A stretch of 64,000 bases of DNA from JANLVI01 sp031363915 (GCA_031363915.1 JANLVI010000037.1:5637-69636), one strand, 5' to 3'. Shown: positions 41,111 through 50,516, counted from the stretch's first letter. A program made the numbers and translations. Notes: generated from the letters alone by a model not told the origin.

Positions 41111-41674
41111 TTAACGAACTGCGGCGGTTGCCGGAGCGCCTTGCGCGATGAGTTCGATCATCGCTTTGTTGAACTGCGGGATGTCATCCGGCTGGCGGCT
41201 GGTGACGAAGTTGCGGTCGACGACGACCGCCTGATCGCTCCATCGTGCGCCGGCGTTTTTCAGATCGTCCTGGATCGTCGCATAACTGGTGAGGTGACGA
41301 CCTTCCGCAACTCCCGCCGAGATGAGCAGCCACGGTGCATGACAGATCGCCGCGATCGGTTTTTGCGCTGCATCGAACGACTTCACGAAGGCCTGCGCCT
41401 GCGATAACATGCGAATCGCATCGGCATTGAGGCCGCCACCGGGGAGCAAGAGTGCGTCGTACGATTCGGGTTTGACCTCATCGAAGGTTTTATCGGGTGT
41501 CACCGTGATCGAAGGCTTGAGGTGCTGGAACGCCTGAAGCGGCTCGCGCTTCTCGGAGATGATGTCGACGACGGCACCCGCATCCCGAAGTGCCTTGACG
41601 GTCTGGGTGAGTTCGACTTCTTCGAAGCCGTCGCACACGAGGGCAGCAACATGTTTTCCATTGAGATTCTGCAT
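41111..41674 (-). CDS. DJ-1/PfpI family protein
   Basis: A 187-residue type 1 glutamine-amidotransferase-like protein. The nucleophile elbow is AAICHAPWLLISAG (Cys before His) and the upstream LLPGGGLNADAIR contributes the oxyanion region. Close relatives (PfpI/YhbO) act as stress chaperones, glyoxalases or deglycases; the exact activity is unresolved. ATG 41674 starts QNLNGKHVAALVCDGFEEVEL, a typical family N-terminus; the upstream frame to 41725 is not conserved. Confidence 0.88.
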   Translation of the reverse strand: MQNLNGKHVAALVCDGFEEVELTQTVKALRDAGAVVDIISEKREPLQAFQHLKPSITVTPDKTFDEVKPESYDALLLPGGGLNADAIRMLSQAQAFVKSFDAAQKPIAAICHAPWLLISAGVAEGRHLTSYATIQDDLKNAGARWSDQAVVVDRNFVTSRQPDDIPQFNKAMIELIAQGAPATAAVR

Positions 41675-41746
41675 AGACCACTCGTACCCGATCGCGGGCG
41701 CCATACACGTAGCGTCGGCTTGCATGCACGACGGATAGCCGACAGT

Positions 41747-42439
41747 TTATCGCGTCGGGCTTCCTCGTATGTGTCCGGCACCACGGTGGATCGAACTATT
41801 GCACGCGGAGTCGATTGGGTCGATGATGCATGCGTGCCGCAGAGGAACTCCGTATTCGCGCATCGTTTGGACTCCCAGAACGCCGCCGCCGCCGGTAATC
41901 CGCGTCCAGGTGCCACGGTCTTTGCCAAAGAGCGTCGCGCCCCCGCCGGAGCCATACCAAAGCCCGCGCGCGAACCGCCCGGAGACGGCAACTTCAGGTG
42001 TAAACGGCCCTTGCATTTTTTGACGCACCGCCTCGATATCTGCCCGGGTCCCACGATCGGCGGTTATCGAATCGCACGTTCGTTCGCTGACGTGCGGTTT
42101 GGGCATCTTATACATGAGTCGTTTTTTTTCTGCACGCGTCAGAGGGAGCTGTCGAATCTGGCAGTCCGAGCTCAGATCATTCGTTGCTTGCCATCCAAAG
42201 GCGAAGCGCTCGACGAGGATCGGGTCCGTAGCCGGCTCGCCTTCGAGAATGCCGCCTTTGGTGAGAACGACCGCGTATCGACCGACAACATTCATGGCGA
42301 TCGTTCGAATACCGGCAACGCCTCCAACTGCGAGATCGGCCGCACGCGTCGGTGTTGCGGCGTATGCGTGGTGTTCGTCTGCAACGGCAGCCGACGCGGA
42401 AAGCCCGAAAAGAACGACGATCGCACCCAACACGTTCAT
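41747..42439 (-). CDS. Secreted hypothetical protein
   Basis: A 230-residue protein with a clear signal peptide (hydrophobic run ending SASAAVADEHHA). The mature part has VGGVAGIRTIAMNVVGRYAVVLTKGGILEGE, a basic KKRLMYKMPKPHVSER stretch and a glycine-rich GLWYGSGGGATLFGKD segment resembling lines of evidence for a small beta domain. I do not recognise the family. ATG 42439 is preferred over the adjacent GTG 42442. Neighbours give no functional hint. Confidence 0.55.
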   Translation of the reverse strand: MNVLGAIVVLFGLSASAAVADEHHAYAATPTRAADLAVGGVAGIRTIAMNVVGRYAVVLTKGGILEGEPATDPILVERFAFGWQATNDLSSDCQIRQLPLTRAEKKRLMYKMPKPHVSERTCDSITADRGTRADIEAVRQKMQGPFTPEVAVSGRFARGLWYGSGGGATLFGKDRGTWTRITGGGGVLGVQTMREYGVPLRHACIIDPIDSACNSSIHRGAGHIRGSPTR

Positions 42440-42474
42440 CACACACGCTTACGAATTCGTGTATCGGAGGCCTT

Positions 42475-43071
42475 CTAGGAGGGCGGTCGATCCAATTGGT
42501 GCCGTAGTCCGGCACGAATGGCCGGCCATTCGGCCGCCGTGATGCTGTAAACGTAGGTGTCGCGCAGCGTGCCGTTGCTATGGTGACCGTGGCTCCGGAG
42601 TATGCCGTCGAGTCGTGCGCCAAGCCGCTCGATTGCGGCCTGACTTTGCCGGTTCATCGACGAGGTGCGGAACTCGACGGCGATGCACTCGAGCGTCTCG
42701 AAGGCATGCGTGAGGAGAAGCAGCTTCGCTTCGGTGTTGAATCGAGTTCGTTGAACGCGTTTACGATAGAACGTGTAGCCGATTTCCAGGCGACGGTTTG
42801 CTTCATCGCTATTGCAATAGGTCGTCATCCCGACAGTGGAACCAGAGGCTCGCTCGACGAGCGCGAAGGGCATCATCGAGCCGGTTGCCTGCTCGTGCAG
42901 ACGGCGCTCGATCTCCGCGGCCATACCCTCGGGCGTCGGGACGCTCGTATACCAGAGATTCCAAAGCTCCCCGTCGCGTACGGCCTCAACGAGATCGTCG
43001 TGGTGGGCAGCCCCCAGCGGCTCGAGAACGACGGAGTCGCCATGCAGCGTGACCGCACGGGGCCAGCCCAC
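42475..43071 (-). CDS. GNAT family N-acetyltransferase
   Basis: Acetyltransferase of the RimJ/RimL type, about 198 residues. It has VTLHGDSVVLEPLGAAHHDDL at the start, ASGSTVGMTTYCN, the strand RRLEIGYTFYRKRVQRTRFN and the late MNRQSQAAIERLGARLDGILR typical of this subfamily. The usual Q/RxxGxG acetyl-CoA loop is replaced by RVQRTRFN, which is common in this subfamily. GTG 43071 lies five bases after the upstream stop; the larger open frame overlaps the neighbour and is not conserved. Confidence 0.8.
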   Translation of the reverse strand: MGWPRAVTLHGDSVVLEPLGAAHHDDLVEAVRDGELWNLWYTSVPTPEGMAAEIERRLHEQATGSMMPFALVERASGSTVGMTTYCNSDEANRRLEIGYTFYRKRVQRTRFNTEAKLLLLTHAFETLECIAVEFRTSSMNRQSQAAIERLGARLDGILRSHGHHSNGTLRDTYVYSITAAEWPAIRAGLRHQLDRPPS

Positions 43072-43076
43072 CAGGG

Positions 43077-44234
43077 TTAGATCTTCGCTAAGGACAGCGT
43101 CGTATCGAGCGCATGCGTGAGGTCGCCGACAAGATCGTTCACGCCTTCGATGCCGACCGAGAGACGCAACAGTCCGTCGGTGACACCGCGGCGTTCGCGT
43201 TCTTCTTTGGGGATCGAGCCGTGCGTCATACGCGCCGGATGGCAAAGGAGCGATTCAACGCCACCGAGACTCTCGGCGAGACTGAAGAGCTTGGTGTGTT
43301 TGGCGAACTCGAGCGCGCGCGATTCGGGTCCGCGCAGCGTGAACGAGACCATCCCGCCGAAGCCGCGCATTTGCTTCTTCGCCAGCTCGTGTTGCGGATG
43401 CGAGGTAAGGCCGGGATAGAACACGCGCGCAACGTCGTCGCGACCTTCGAGGAACGCCGCAACGACCTTGGCGTTCGATTCGTGCTCGCGCATGCGGATC
43501 GCGAGCGTCTTCGCGCCGCGCATAGTCAGCCACGCATCCATCGGGCCCGGTACGCCGCCGACCGCGTTTTGATGGAATTTGATCGATTCGTGAAGGTCTT
43601 TGTTATTCGTGAGCGCCGCGCCGCCGATTACGTCGCTGTGACCGCCGATGTACTTCGTCGTCGAGTGTACGACGACGTCCGCTCCGAGCGCGAGCGGTGA
43701 TTGGAAATACGGCGATGCAAACGTGTTGTCGACGATGACCGTTTGGCCGGATGTCTTCATCTTCGCGATCGCTGCGATGTCGACGAGTTTGAGCAGCGGG
43801 TTGGTCGGGGTTTCGATCCAGAACATCTTCGTGTTCGGTTTGATCGCGGCGCGCACGGCCGCAAGATCGCTCATGTCGACGTAGGTGAACTCGAGTCCAT
43901 AGCGCGTGAGCACTTTGGTGAAGAGCCGGTACGTGCCGCCATAGAGGTCGTCGGTCACGATCGCATGATCGCCCGCGGAGAGCAAGTTGAGCACGGCTGC
44001 GGTCGCGGCCATCCCGGATGAGAATGCGCTGCCGAATTCGGCTTCTTCGAGTGAGGCGAGTTGCTGTTCGAGCGCGATGCGCGTGGGATTCACGGTGCGA
44101 CTATAGTCGAAGCCCTTGTGTTCGCCGACCGCCGTCTGCGTATACGTGGAGGTTTGGTACACGGGGACGATCGTCGCGCCCGTGGTGGGATCCGCTTCTT
44201 GTCCGACGTGAATGGCGCGCGTGCTAAATTCCAT
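43077..44234 (-). CDS. Cystathionine gamma-synthase/lyase family PLP enzyme
   Basis: A 385-residue Cys/Met metabolism PLP enzyme. It has YQTSTYTQ, YSRTVNPTRIALEQQLASLE, SSGMAATAAVL, the PLP lysine in HSTTKYIGGHSDVIGG, and the late SLGGVESLLCHPARMTHGSIP. It would handle cystathionine, either making it from acyl-homoserine or cleaving it to cysteine. The nearby cystathionine beta-synthase gene supports the lyase (reverse transsulfuration) reading, but sequence alone cannot separate MetB from MetC/CGL. Confidence 0.9.
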   Translation of the reverse strand: MEFSTRAIHVGQEADPTTGATIVPVYQTSTYTQTAVGEHKGFDYSRTVNPTRIALEQQLASLEEAEFGSAFSSGMAATAAVLNLLSAGDHAIVTDDLYGGTYRLFTKVLTRYGLEFTYVDMSDLAAVRAAIKPNTKMFWIETPTNPLLKLVDIAAIAKMKTSGQTVIVDNTFASPYFQSPLALGADVVVHSTTKYIGGHSDVIGGAALTNNKDLHESIKFHQNAVGGVPGPMDAWLTMRGAKTLAIRMREHESNAKVVAAFLEGRDDVARVFYPGLTSHPQHELAKKQMRGFGGMVSFTLRGPESRALEFAKHTKLFSLAESLGGVESLLCHPARMTHGSIPKEERERRGVTDGLLRLSVGIEGVNDLVGDLTHALDTTLSLAKI

Positions 44235-44266
44235 GAATTGCCCTTCCGGATGGTCTTCGGGTGTGC

Positions 44267-45022
44267 CTATCGCACGCCGTCTTGGGGCCAGAACCCGTAG
44301 ATCGCGCGGCCGGGTTCCAGGTCCCAGAAGCGCGTCGCGTTATCGCCGACACCGTAGACCGTTGCGAACGGTACGTCGTGGGCGAGAATTGCACCGACGA
44401 GACGCGCGAAATCGTTCTGCGACATCCAGGTCGCGGCGTAGCGCTTGAACTTCTGCTCGTCGGTGAGATTGAGCCAGCCCGACGACTTGCGCACGCTCTC
44501 GTGCTTGGGATCGTCTTCTTTGGTGATCGAACCGATCCGCACGCAGGCCACACGGAGCCCGTATTTGTCGCTGTAGAAGCGGCCGAGCGTCTCGCCGAAG
44601 GCCTTCCACACGCCGTAAAGTCCGTCGGGGCGGTACGGATCGTCGATGCCCACGAGCATCCCCGAGGCCGCTTCGTAGATCGCCGGTTTTTCATCGACTT
44701 CGTACATACCGACGGCGTGATTCGAGCTTGCAAAGATGATGTGTTTCGCACCGACGCGGCGCGCCGCCTCGAAGGCGTTGTACGTACCCAAAATGTTCGG
44801 ACCGTAGGTGTCCTCCCACGACGTTTCGACTTCGACTTTGCCGGCAAGGTGGATGACGGCATCGCAGCCGGCGAACGCCGCTTCGAGCATAGCGAGGTCT
44901 TGCACGTCGGCGATGATATCGGCGTCGTGGAGATCGATGCGGACGACCGGGTGACTCGTTGCAAGGTGCGTGGCGAGGCGCGAGCCGATCGTTCCCGCGG
45001 CTCCGGTGATGGCGATCTTCAT
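44267..45022 (-). CDS. NAD-dependent epimerase/dehydratase, uronate dehydrogenase-like
   Basis: Extended short-chain dehydrogenase (251 residues). It has the GAAGTIGSRLATHL nucleotide loop, the serine site IFASSNHAVGMYE and the YGVWKAFGETLGRFY catalytic Tyr-x3-Lys. The short length and SSNHAVG/WKAFGE pattern match uronate dehydrogenases (hexuronate to aldarolactone) rather than UDP-sugar epimerases. It sits between the two transsulfuration genes with a four-base gap from cbs, so it is probably cotranscribed, but the metabolic link is unclear. Confidence 0.8.
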   Translation of the reverse strand: MKIAITGAAGTIGSRLATHLATSHPVVRIDLHDADIIADVQDLAMLEAAFAGCDAVIHLAGKVEVETSWEDTYGPNILGTYNAFEAARRVGAKHIIFASSNHAVGMYEVDEKPAIYEAASGMLVGIDDPYRPDGLYGVWKAFGETLGRFYSDKYGLRVACVRIGSITKEDDPKHESVRKSSGWLNLTDEQKFKRYAATWMSQNDFARLVGAILAHDVPFATVYGVGDNATRFWDLEPGRAIYGFWPQDGVR

Positions 45023-45026
45023 ACTT

Positions 45027-46429
45027 CTAGAGTGTTTGACTCGACGCTGAGAGGAAGCTGATGATGTCCTGACGCGCGAGTACGCCGATCGGCTTGTCGT
45101 TTTCAGTCACGATGATCGCGGGATTCGCGAGCGTGAGGAGCCGGTACGCCTTATCGACGTCGTCGTTGACGCTGAGCATCGGGAACGGGCGTCCCATCAC
45201 TTCGCTCACCGGTTTATGCAGAAGATCCGAGTGATCGAAGACGGCCTGCATCACGGCGACGTCATTGACGCTGCCGACGACTTTGTCGCCGTCCATGACG
45301 GGAAGCTGAGAGATTTCGTATTTGCGCAAGAGATCGAGCGCTTCGCGCACGACGGCGGTGGGGCCGACGGTGATGAGTTGCGTGAGCCCGACTTTCGAGC
45401 GAAGGACGTCGCCGACGGTATCTTTGCGTCGCTCATCCTCGATGAATCCGTTGGTTTTCATCCACTCGTCGTTGAAAATTTTCGACATGTAGCCTCGGCC
45501 GGAATCGGGCATCATCACGACGAGCACCGCGTCTTTGGGCAGCGTCTTGGCGACGCGTACCGCCGCAGCGACCGCGGTACCGGAGGAACCACCCACGAGC
45601 AAGCCTTCTTCGCGCGTCACGCGGCGTGCCATGAGGAACGATTCCTTATCGCCGATGCGAATCGTTTGATCGATCACGCGCATGTCGACCGTGACCGGCA
45701 GGTAGGACATGCCGATCCCCTCGACTTTGTACGACTTGGGTGTATCGCCCGAATAGATGCTGCCTTCGGGATCGGCACCTCCACGACGATCTTCGGGTTC
45801 ATCTCTTTGAGGTAACGCGCGGTGCCGGAGATCGTGCCGCCCGTTCCCATGCCGCTCACAAAGTGTGTGATCTTCCCGCCGGTCTGCTCCCAAATCTCTG
45901 GGCCTGTAGAGCGGTAATGAGCATCGGGGTTGTTACGATTGTGCCATTGGTCGGGCTGGAAGGCTCCGGGGATATCGGACGTAAGCCGGTTGGCTACGCT
46001 ATAGTACGACTCGGGCGAGTCGTTTGCGACGTTGGTGGGCGTGATGACGACTTCAGCGCCGTAGGCACGCAGTAAGTCAATTTTCTCACTCGACATCTTA
46101 TCGGGCATGACCAAGATGCAGCGGTAGCCACGGATCGCAGCCGCCATCGCAAGGCCGGTACCGGTGTTGCCGCTCGTCGCCTCGATGATCGTCGCGCCTT
46201 TTTTGAGCGAGCCTGAGGCTTCGGCTTCCTCGATCATGGCGACCGCGGGCCGGTCTTTTACGCTGCCCCCGGGATTGACGTATTCCACCTTGGCGAGCAC
46301 CAGGCACTCCGCACCATCCGTGACTTTGTTGAGCCGTACGAGCGGCGTGCGGCCGACGGCTTCGAGCGCGTCGTTGAAGTAGTGCATTTCGCCGCTACGG
46401 GCTTTGGGTATAGGTGTGCTGAGCGCCAT
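45027..46429 (-). pseudogene. Cystathionine beta-synthase gene with a frameshift
   Basis: Two overlapping frames together encode a complete enzyme. The first (ATG 46429 to the shift) has GRTPLVRLNKV, the PLP lysine in NPGGSVKDRPA, EATSGNTGTGLAMAAAIRGY and SGMGTGGTISGT. The second frame takes over at GADPEGSIYSGDTPKS and continues through LVGGSSGTAVAAAV to two CBS domains (ISQLPVMDGDKVVGSV, then PAIIVTENDKPIGVLARQDI). The break is near 45770-45785, where one base appears missing (or two extra). Restored, the protein has about 467 residues, normal for bacterial CBS. It would join serine and homocysteine. A sequencing error is plausible because both halves look well conserved. Confidence 0.85.
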
Positions 46430-46515
46430 AATGATTCGGCGCTTCCGCAACCGCGGGAGCCCTGCCTGCGTCAAAGTGTTGCCAGACTCTTGTCCTTGAA
46501 GGGAGGAACTGTTTC

Positions 46516-46869
46516 GTGCCGACCGACTTCCGTAGCGGTTCTGTTTTTCCACGACGCGGTCGCGAATCGATCGACCGGTTTCTGTGGCTCGCCCGCTTAT
46601 TCGATAAGGCGCGCGCCGCGCGCGATCAAACGATTTTTGACTACATTTATCCCTGTCCGATGGACCGCGGCGTGATGGATCGCTGGGGGATCACCGAGCG
46701 CGTGTTCAACGCCGCGATCGAGGACATGCACACCGACGAAGAAATCGTCACGTGGCTCAAAGCCCGCGTGCCGGACAAGAATCGCGATGAAGCAAATCGC
46801 TGGCTGATCGAAGAGAAGATCGGCAACCTTGAGAAGCAAGACAAAGAAGAGGGCGTGGTTCCGGCCTGA
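46516..46869 (+). CDS. DUF5069-type conserved protein
   Basis: A 117-residue soluble protein matching the DUF5069 pattern: IDRFLWLARLFDKARAA, IFDYIYPCPMDRGVMDRWGI and a helical C-terminus WLKARVPDKNRDEANRWL. Function unknown. GTG 46516 has GGGAGGAA nine bases upstream. It is divergent from cbs with an 86-base spacer that should hold both promoters. Confidence 0.75.
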   Translation: MPTDFRSGSVFPRRGRESIDRFLWLARLFDKARAARDQTIFDYIYPCPMDRGVMDRWGITERVFNAAIEDMHTDEEIVTWLKARVPDKNRDEANRWLIEEKIGNLEKQDKEEGVVPA

Positions 46870-46884
46870 GCCAATGCGCACGGC

Positions 46885-47217
46885 ATGAAGCGCCCGATCG
46901 CCATCGTATTGCTCCTCGCGCTTGCCGCCTGCGGCGGACCCGCGCTCCCGGCCTCGCAAAATTACGCGACGCTCACTGGACGCGTGGTCGATTCGGTGAC
47001 GAATCTTCCGATCGTGGGTGCGATCGTGACGGTCAACTTCGTGAGCAATTCGACTCCGACCGGTGCTGACGGTGTCTTTAAAGTGCAAAACGTGCCGATC
47101 GGACAAGACGATTACTCGGCGGCGGCCGCGGGGTACGCGAGTTCGTCGACGGATTCAACATCGTTTGCCGCAGGGCAAACGGTAAGCGTCGTCATCGCGC
47201 TCCGGAAATCCCCGTAA
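46885..47217 (+). CDS. Lipoprotein with a carboxypeptidase-regulatory-like beta domain
   Basis: A 110-residue lipoprotein with signal peptide and lipobox LAAC (Cys16). A single CarboxypepD_reg-like beta sandwich follows: YATLTGRVVDSVTNLPIVGA, TGADGVFKVQNVPIG, and the closing VSVVIALRKSP. The domain is usually a structural or binding module at the cell surface. It follows DUF5069 by 15 bases and is followed after two bases by the glycerate kinase, so the three are probably cotranscribed. Confidence 0.82.
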   Translation: MKRPIAIVLLLALAACGGPALPASQNYATLTGRVVDSVTNLPIVGAIVTVNFVSNSTPTGADGVFKVQNVPIGQDDYSAAAAGYASSSTDSTSFAAGQTVSVVIALRKSP

Positions 47218-47219
47218 CA

Positions 47220-48362
47220 CTGCACGTTCTCGTCGCTCCGGACAAATTCAAGGGGAGTGCCACCGCAGCCGAAATCGGACGCGCCATAGCCGACGGCTTG
47301 CACGACGTCGATGCGAACCTCGACGTTCGTGTCGTGCCGATGGCCGACGGCGGCGAGGGGACGGTCGACGCATTTTTGACGAGCGGCGCATTCGCTCGCC
47401 AAGCGCGCGTGCGCGGTCCGCTCGGCGATCCGATCGACGCGCGGTTTGCGCGCGAAGCCGATGTCGCGATTCTCGAGATGTCGGCGGCCTCGGGGTTGGA
47501 GCTTGTTCCGGTGGACCGTTGTGACGTTCTTGCGGCGACGACCTACGGGACGGGTCAACTCATCGCCGCCGCACTTGACGATGGGGCGAAACGCATCGTA
47601 CTCGGCATCGGCGGGAGCGCGACCAACGACGGGGGTGCCGGGGCACTCGCGGCCTTGGGTGTGCGCTTCCTCGATGCTGTGGGCGAGGCGATCGAACCGA
47701 CGCCGGCGCGGCTTATCGACGTGCGCTCGATCGATATGAGTGGCCTCGACCCACGTCTTGCATCCGTGGCCTTTGAAATCGCCTGCGATGTCGACAACCC
47801 ACTCCTCGGGCCGACCGGCGCGACCGCGATTTACGGTGCGCAAAAAGGCGCGACCGGCGCGGTCGCCGAGCGAGCCGAACGCGGGCTGCTTGCGTTCGCC
47901 GACGCGATCGCGCGCGTGCGGGAGAGCGATCTTCGGGAACTGCCGGGGGCAGGCGCGGCCGGCGGGTTAGGGTTCGGTCTTGCCTCACTTGCGGGTGCGC
48001 GTTTGCGTCGCGGCGTCGATGTCGTGGCCGAAGTGCGCGGACTCGCGGGCGCCCTGCACGGCGCCGCATACTGCGTGACCGGCGAGGGGCGAATCGACGT
48101 GCAGACGTTGCACGGGAAGACCGTTGCCGGCGTCGCCGACCTCGCGCAACGTGCCGGCGTCCCGGTATACGCGCTCGGCGGCAGTATCGATCCTTCGGTC
48201 GAACGCGCGCTCTTCGCGCGCGGCGTGGTCTGCGTGCCGATTTGCGCCGCACCGATCTCGCTCGAGCGAGCGATGCGCGAAGCTCTCGCCCTTGTGCGCG
48301 CAGCAGCCGCGCGGATCGCTAGGTCGAGGCGGGTTCTTTTGGGTCCGACTGGCGGAATTTAA
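47220..48362 (+). CDS. glxK: Glycerate kinase (GK-II/GlxK family) with apparent CTG start
   Basis: Phosphorylates glycerate, typically to 2-phosphoglycerate. The 380-residue product carries HVLVAPDKFKGSATAAEI at the extreme N-terminus, VVPMADGGEGTVDAF, GIGGSATNDGGAGALAALG and the GLGFGLASLAGARLRRG and TGEGRIDVQTLHGKT motifs. The conserved LVAPDKFKGS lies upstream of any ATG, GTG or TTG in frame; the nearest codon that fits is CTG 47220, two bases after the lipoprotein stop. A start at TTG 47298 would delete the nucleotide-binding motif. The 3' end overlaps yvcK (convergent) by 44 bases. Confidence 0.85.
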   Translation: MHVLVAPDKFKGSATAAEIGRAIADGLHDVDANLDVRVVPMADGGEGTVDAFLTSGAFARQARVRGPLGDPIDARFAREADVAILEMSAASGLELVPVDRCDVLAATTYGTGQLIAAALDDGAKRIVLGIGGSATNDGGAGALAALGVRFLDAVGEAIEPTPARLIDVRSIDMSGLDPRLASVAFEIACDVDNPLLGPTGATAIYGAQKGATGAVAERAERGLLAFADAIARVRESDLRELPGAGAAGGLGFGLASLAGARLRRGVDVVAEVRGLAGALHGAAYCVTGEGRIDVQTLHGKTVAGVADLAQRAGVPVYALGGSIDPSVERALFARGVVCVPICAAPISLERAMREALALVRAAAARIARSRRVLLGPTGGI

Positions 48363-49656
48363 CGAACGACGCGCGCTGCGCGATCGTCGAATCGACGATC
48401 TCCATGATCACTCGCGCAAGTTTTTCCGAATCGTGCCTCACGTTCTCCGTTTCACTGATCACTTGGGCGCGCACGACTTTCACTCCGAGCTTGGCGATCT
48501 CCGGTTCATCGACGAGCACCGGTAACTGGCCCTCTTCGGCGTAGATGCTGCGCAGCTTACTCGGAAGCTGGTCGTTGACGACCACGATGTCGCAGACGTG
48601 CGCGCGCGCCTGATCCAGCAATGTTTTCACGTGCGCGGATGCGGTGAAAGCATCGGTTTCGCCGGGTTGCGTCATGACGTTGCAAACGTAGATTTTGATC
48701 GCACTCGATGCTTCGACTTCGCGCGCGACGCGATCGACGAGCAGGTTGGGCATGATCGATGTGTAGAGCGAACCGGGTCCGAGCACGATCGCGTCGGCAT
48801 CGCGGATCGCCTCGATGACCTCGTCGAGCGGTGCGGCATACGGCGGATCGAAGAAGACGTCTTTGATCGGTTTTGTGGCTTTCGAAATGTTCGATTCGCC
48901 CTCGACGATCGTACCGTCGACGAGGGTCGCGCACAGCCGCGCTACACCGAGCGTCGCGGGCAAGACGCGGCCTTTGATATTAAGCACGCGGCTCGAGACT
49001 TTGATCGCCTCATCGAAATTGCCGGTAATGCCGGTCATCGCCGCAAGAAAGAGATTGCCGAAGGAGTGGCCCGTCAAGCCTTCGCCTTCGCGAAAGCGGT
49101 ACCGGAAGAGATCGGTGACGAGCGCTTCGTCATCGGCGAGGGCGACGAGGCAGTTGCGAATATCGCCGGGCGGCAAGACGCCGAGTTCTTTTTGCAAGCG
49201 GCCCGAACTGCCGCCATCATCGCTAACCGTAACGACGGCGCTGAGATTCGCCGTATAACGTTTGAGCCCGCGTAACAGCGTGGAGAGTCCCGTCCCACCG
49301 CCGATCGTGACGATTTTGTATCCGCGTTTGAGTCGCGTTTCGAGGAGTGCATCGATCATGCGATCGGTGCCATACGGCTGCACGGCGGTGACGATCGAAT
49401 TGAGCCAGCGCCAAATCCCAAGGGCGACAAGTGCGATGCCCAGCGCCATGAACAAGAACGAAATTTTATCAGCGGGAATCACGTCGCCCACGATGTTGTC
49501 GACCAGCTCGTTGATGCGGAAGTGCGTGCCTTCATCGGTGAACCAGCGCGAGATACCGTTTACCAAGAGAATCGAACCGAACGCCGCGACCAGCAGCCAG
49601 CGTTTGACCCCGAGGCCGGGAAGAAACCAACGCACGACGTTGATCGAGCGCTTCAT
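48319..49656 (-). CDS. yvcK: YvcK/CofD-like gluconeogenesis factor with membrane anchor
   Basis: A 445-residue protein. The N-terminus has two membrane segments (about 18-40 and 66-86), not present in Bacillus YvcK but seen in several other phyla. The cytosolic domain begins VTIGGGTGLSTLLRGLKRYT and continues VTVSDDGGSSGRLQKELG, PGDIRNCLVALA and IVLGPGSLYTSIMPNLLV. YvcK binds UDP-sugars and controls central carbon and wall metabolism. ATG 49656 overlaps the rapZ stop (ATGA), a conserved gene pair. Confidence 0.92.
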   Translation of the reverse strand: MKRSINVVRWFLPGLGVKRWLLVAAFGSILLVNGISRWFTDEGTHFRINELVDNIVGDVIPADKISFLFMALGIALVALGIWRWLNSIVTAVQPYGTDRMIDALLETRLKRGYKIVTIGGGTGLSTLLRGLKRYTANLSAVVTVSDDGGSSGRLQKELGVLPPGDIRNCLVALADDEALVTDLFRYRFREGEGLTGHSFGNLFLAAMTGITGNFDEAIKVSSRVLNIKGRVLPATLGVARLCATLVDGTIVEGESNISKATKPIKDVFFDPPYAAPLDEVIEAIRDADAIVLGPGSLYTSIMPNLLVDRVAREVEASSAIKIYVCNVMTQPGETDAFTASAHVKTLLDQARAHVCDIVVVNDQLPSKLRSIYAEEGQLPVLVDEPEIAKLGVKVVRAQVISETENVRHDSEKLARVIMEIVDSTIAQRASFVKFRQSDPKEPAST

Positions 49657-50516
49657 CGCTCTACGTCCCGTTGCTCGGTCGAGACCGCAAGGGTCGTATT
49701 GGCCTGAAGATGCGCGGCGAGGCGGCGCATCAAGTAAACGGAACGGTGCCGGCCGCCGGTACAGCCGATCCCGATCGTCAACTGCGACTTCCCTTCCTTG
49801 CGGTACTGCGGCATCAGAAAGTCGAGTAGCGAGAGCGTCTTTTCGAGAAAGACAGCAGTCTCGGGTAACGCTTCGAGGTAGGCGGCAACGGGCACATCGT
49901 CACCGGTGAGCGGCCGCAGTTCGGGGACGTAGTGCGGGTTTGGTAAGAAGCGCACGTCGAAGACGCAATCTGCATCGAGCGGTACGCCGTATTTAAATCC
50001 AAACGCGAGTAGCGCAACGCGCAGCTTGAGTGCTCCGCCAGCGCCGAGAAACGTCGTTTGGATGCGTTCTTTGAGCATGCCATGCGTGAGGCGCGAGGTG
50101 TCCCACACGTGCTGCGCCCGGTCGCGTAGCGGTGCGAGCGTCACGCGTTCTTTGGCGATCGCAACGGTGAGGTGATCGGCATCGGTTGCGAACGGATGGC
50201 GGCGACGCGTTTCGCTGTAGCGGCGCACGAGCGCATCATCGCCGGCATCCAAAAAGAGCAGCTCGGGGCCGAAGCCCGCCTCAGCGAGGCCTTCGAGCGC
50301 GGTGAGCGGATCGCCGAACGGCCCGTGCGTGCGCACGTCCAGTGCGATTGCAACGCGATGGATTCCGCCTTGCTCGACGAGGGCGACCAAGGCCATCGAG
50401 AGGTTCGGCGGTAAATTGTCCAGACAGTAGTAGCCTAAATCCTCGAACGATTTCATCGCCTGGCTCTTGCCCGCTCCGGAGAGGCCCGTTACGATAACGA
50501 AGGACTGCAAGCTCAT
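49653..50516 (-). CDS. rapZ: RNase adapter protein RapZ (YvcJ)
   Basis: A 287-residue nucleotide-binding protein with Walker A GLSGAGKSQAMKS, LGYYCLDNLPPNL and the C-terminal domain marker IGIGCTGGRHRSVYLM. In enterobacteria RapZ steers an sRNA controlling GlmS; in Gram-positives YvcJ pairs with YvcK and WhiA. Here it precedes yvcK directly but whiA does not follow. Start ATG 50516. Confidence 0.94.
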   Translation of the reverse strand: MSLQSFVIVTGLSGAGKSQAMKSFEDLGYYCLDNLPPNLSMALVALVEQGGIHRVAIALDVRTHGPFGDPLTALEGLAEAGFGPELLFLDAGDDALVRRYSETRRRHPFATDADHLTVAIAKERVTLAPLRDRAQHVWDTSRLTHGMLKERIQTTFLGAGGALKLRVALLAFGFKYGVPLDADCVFDVRFLPNPHYVPELRPLTGDDVPVAAYLEALPETAVFLEKTLSLLDFLMPQYRKEGKSQLTIGIGCTGGRHRSVYLMRRLAAHLQANTTLAVSTEQRDVER

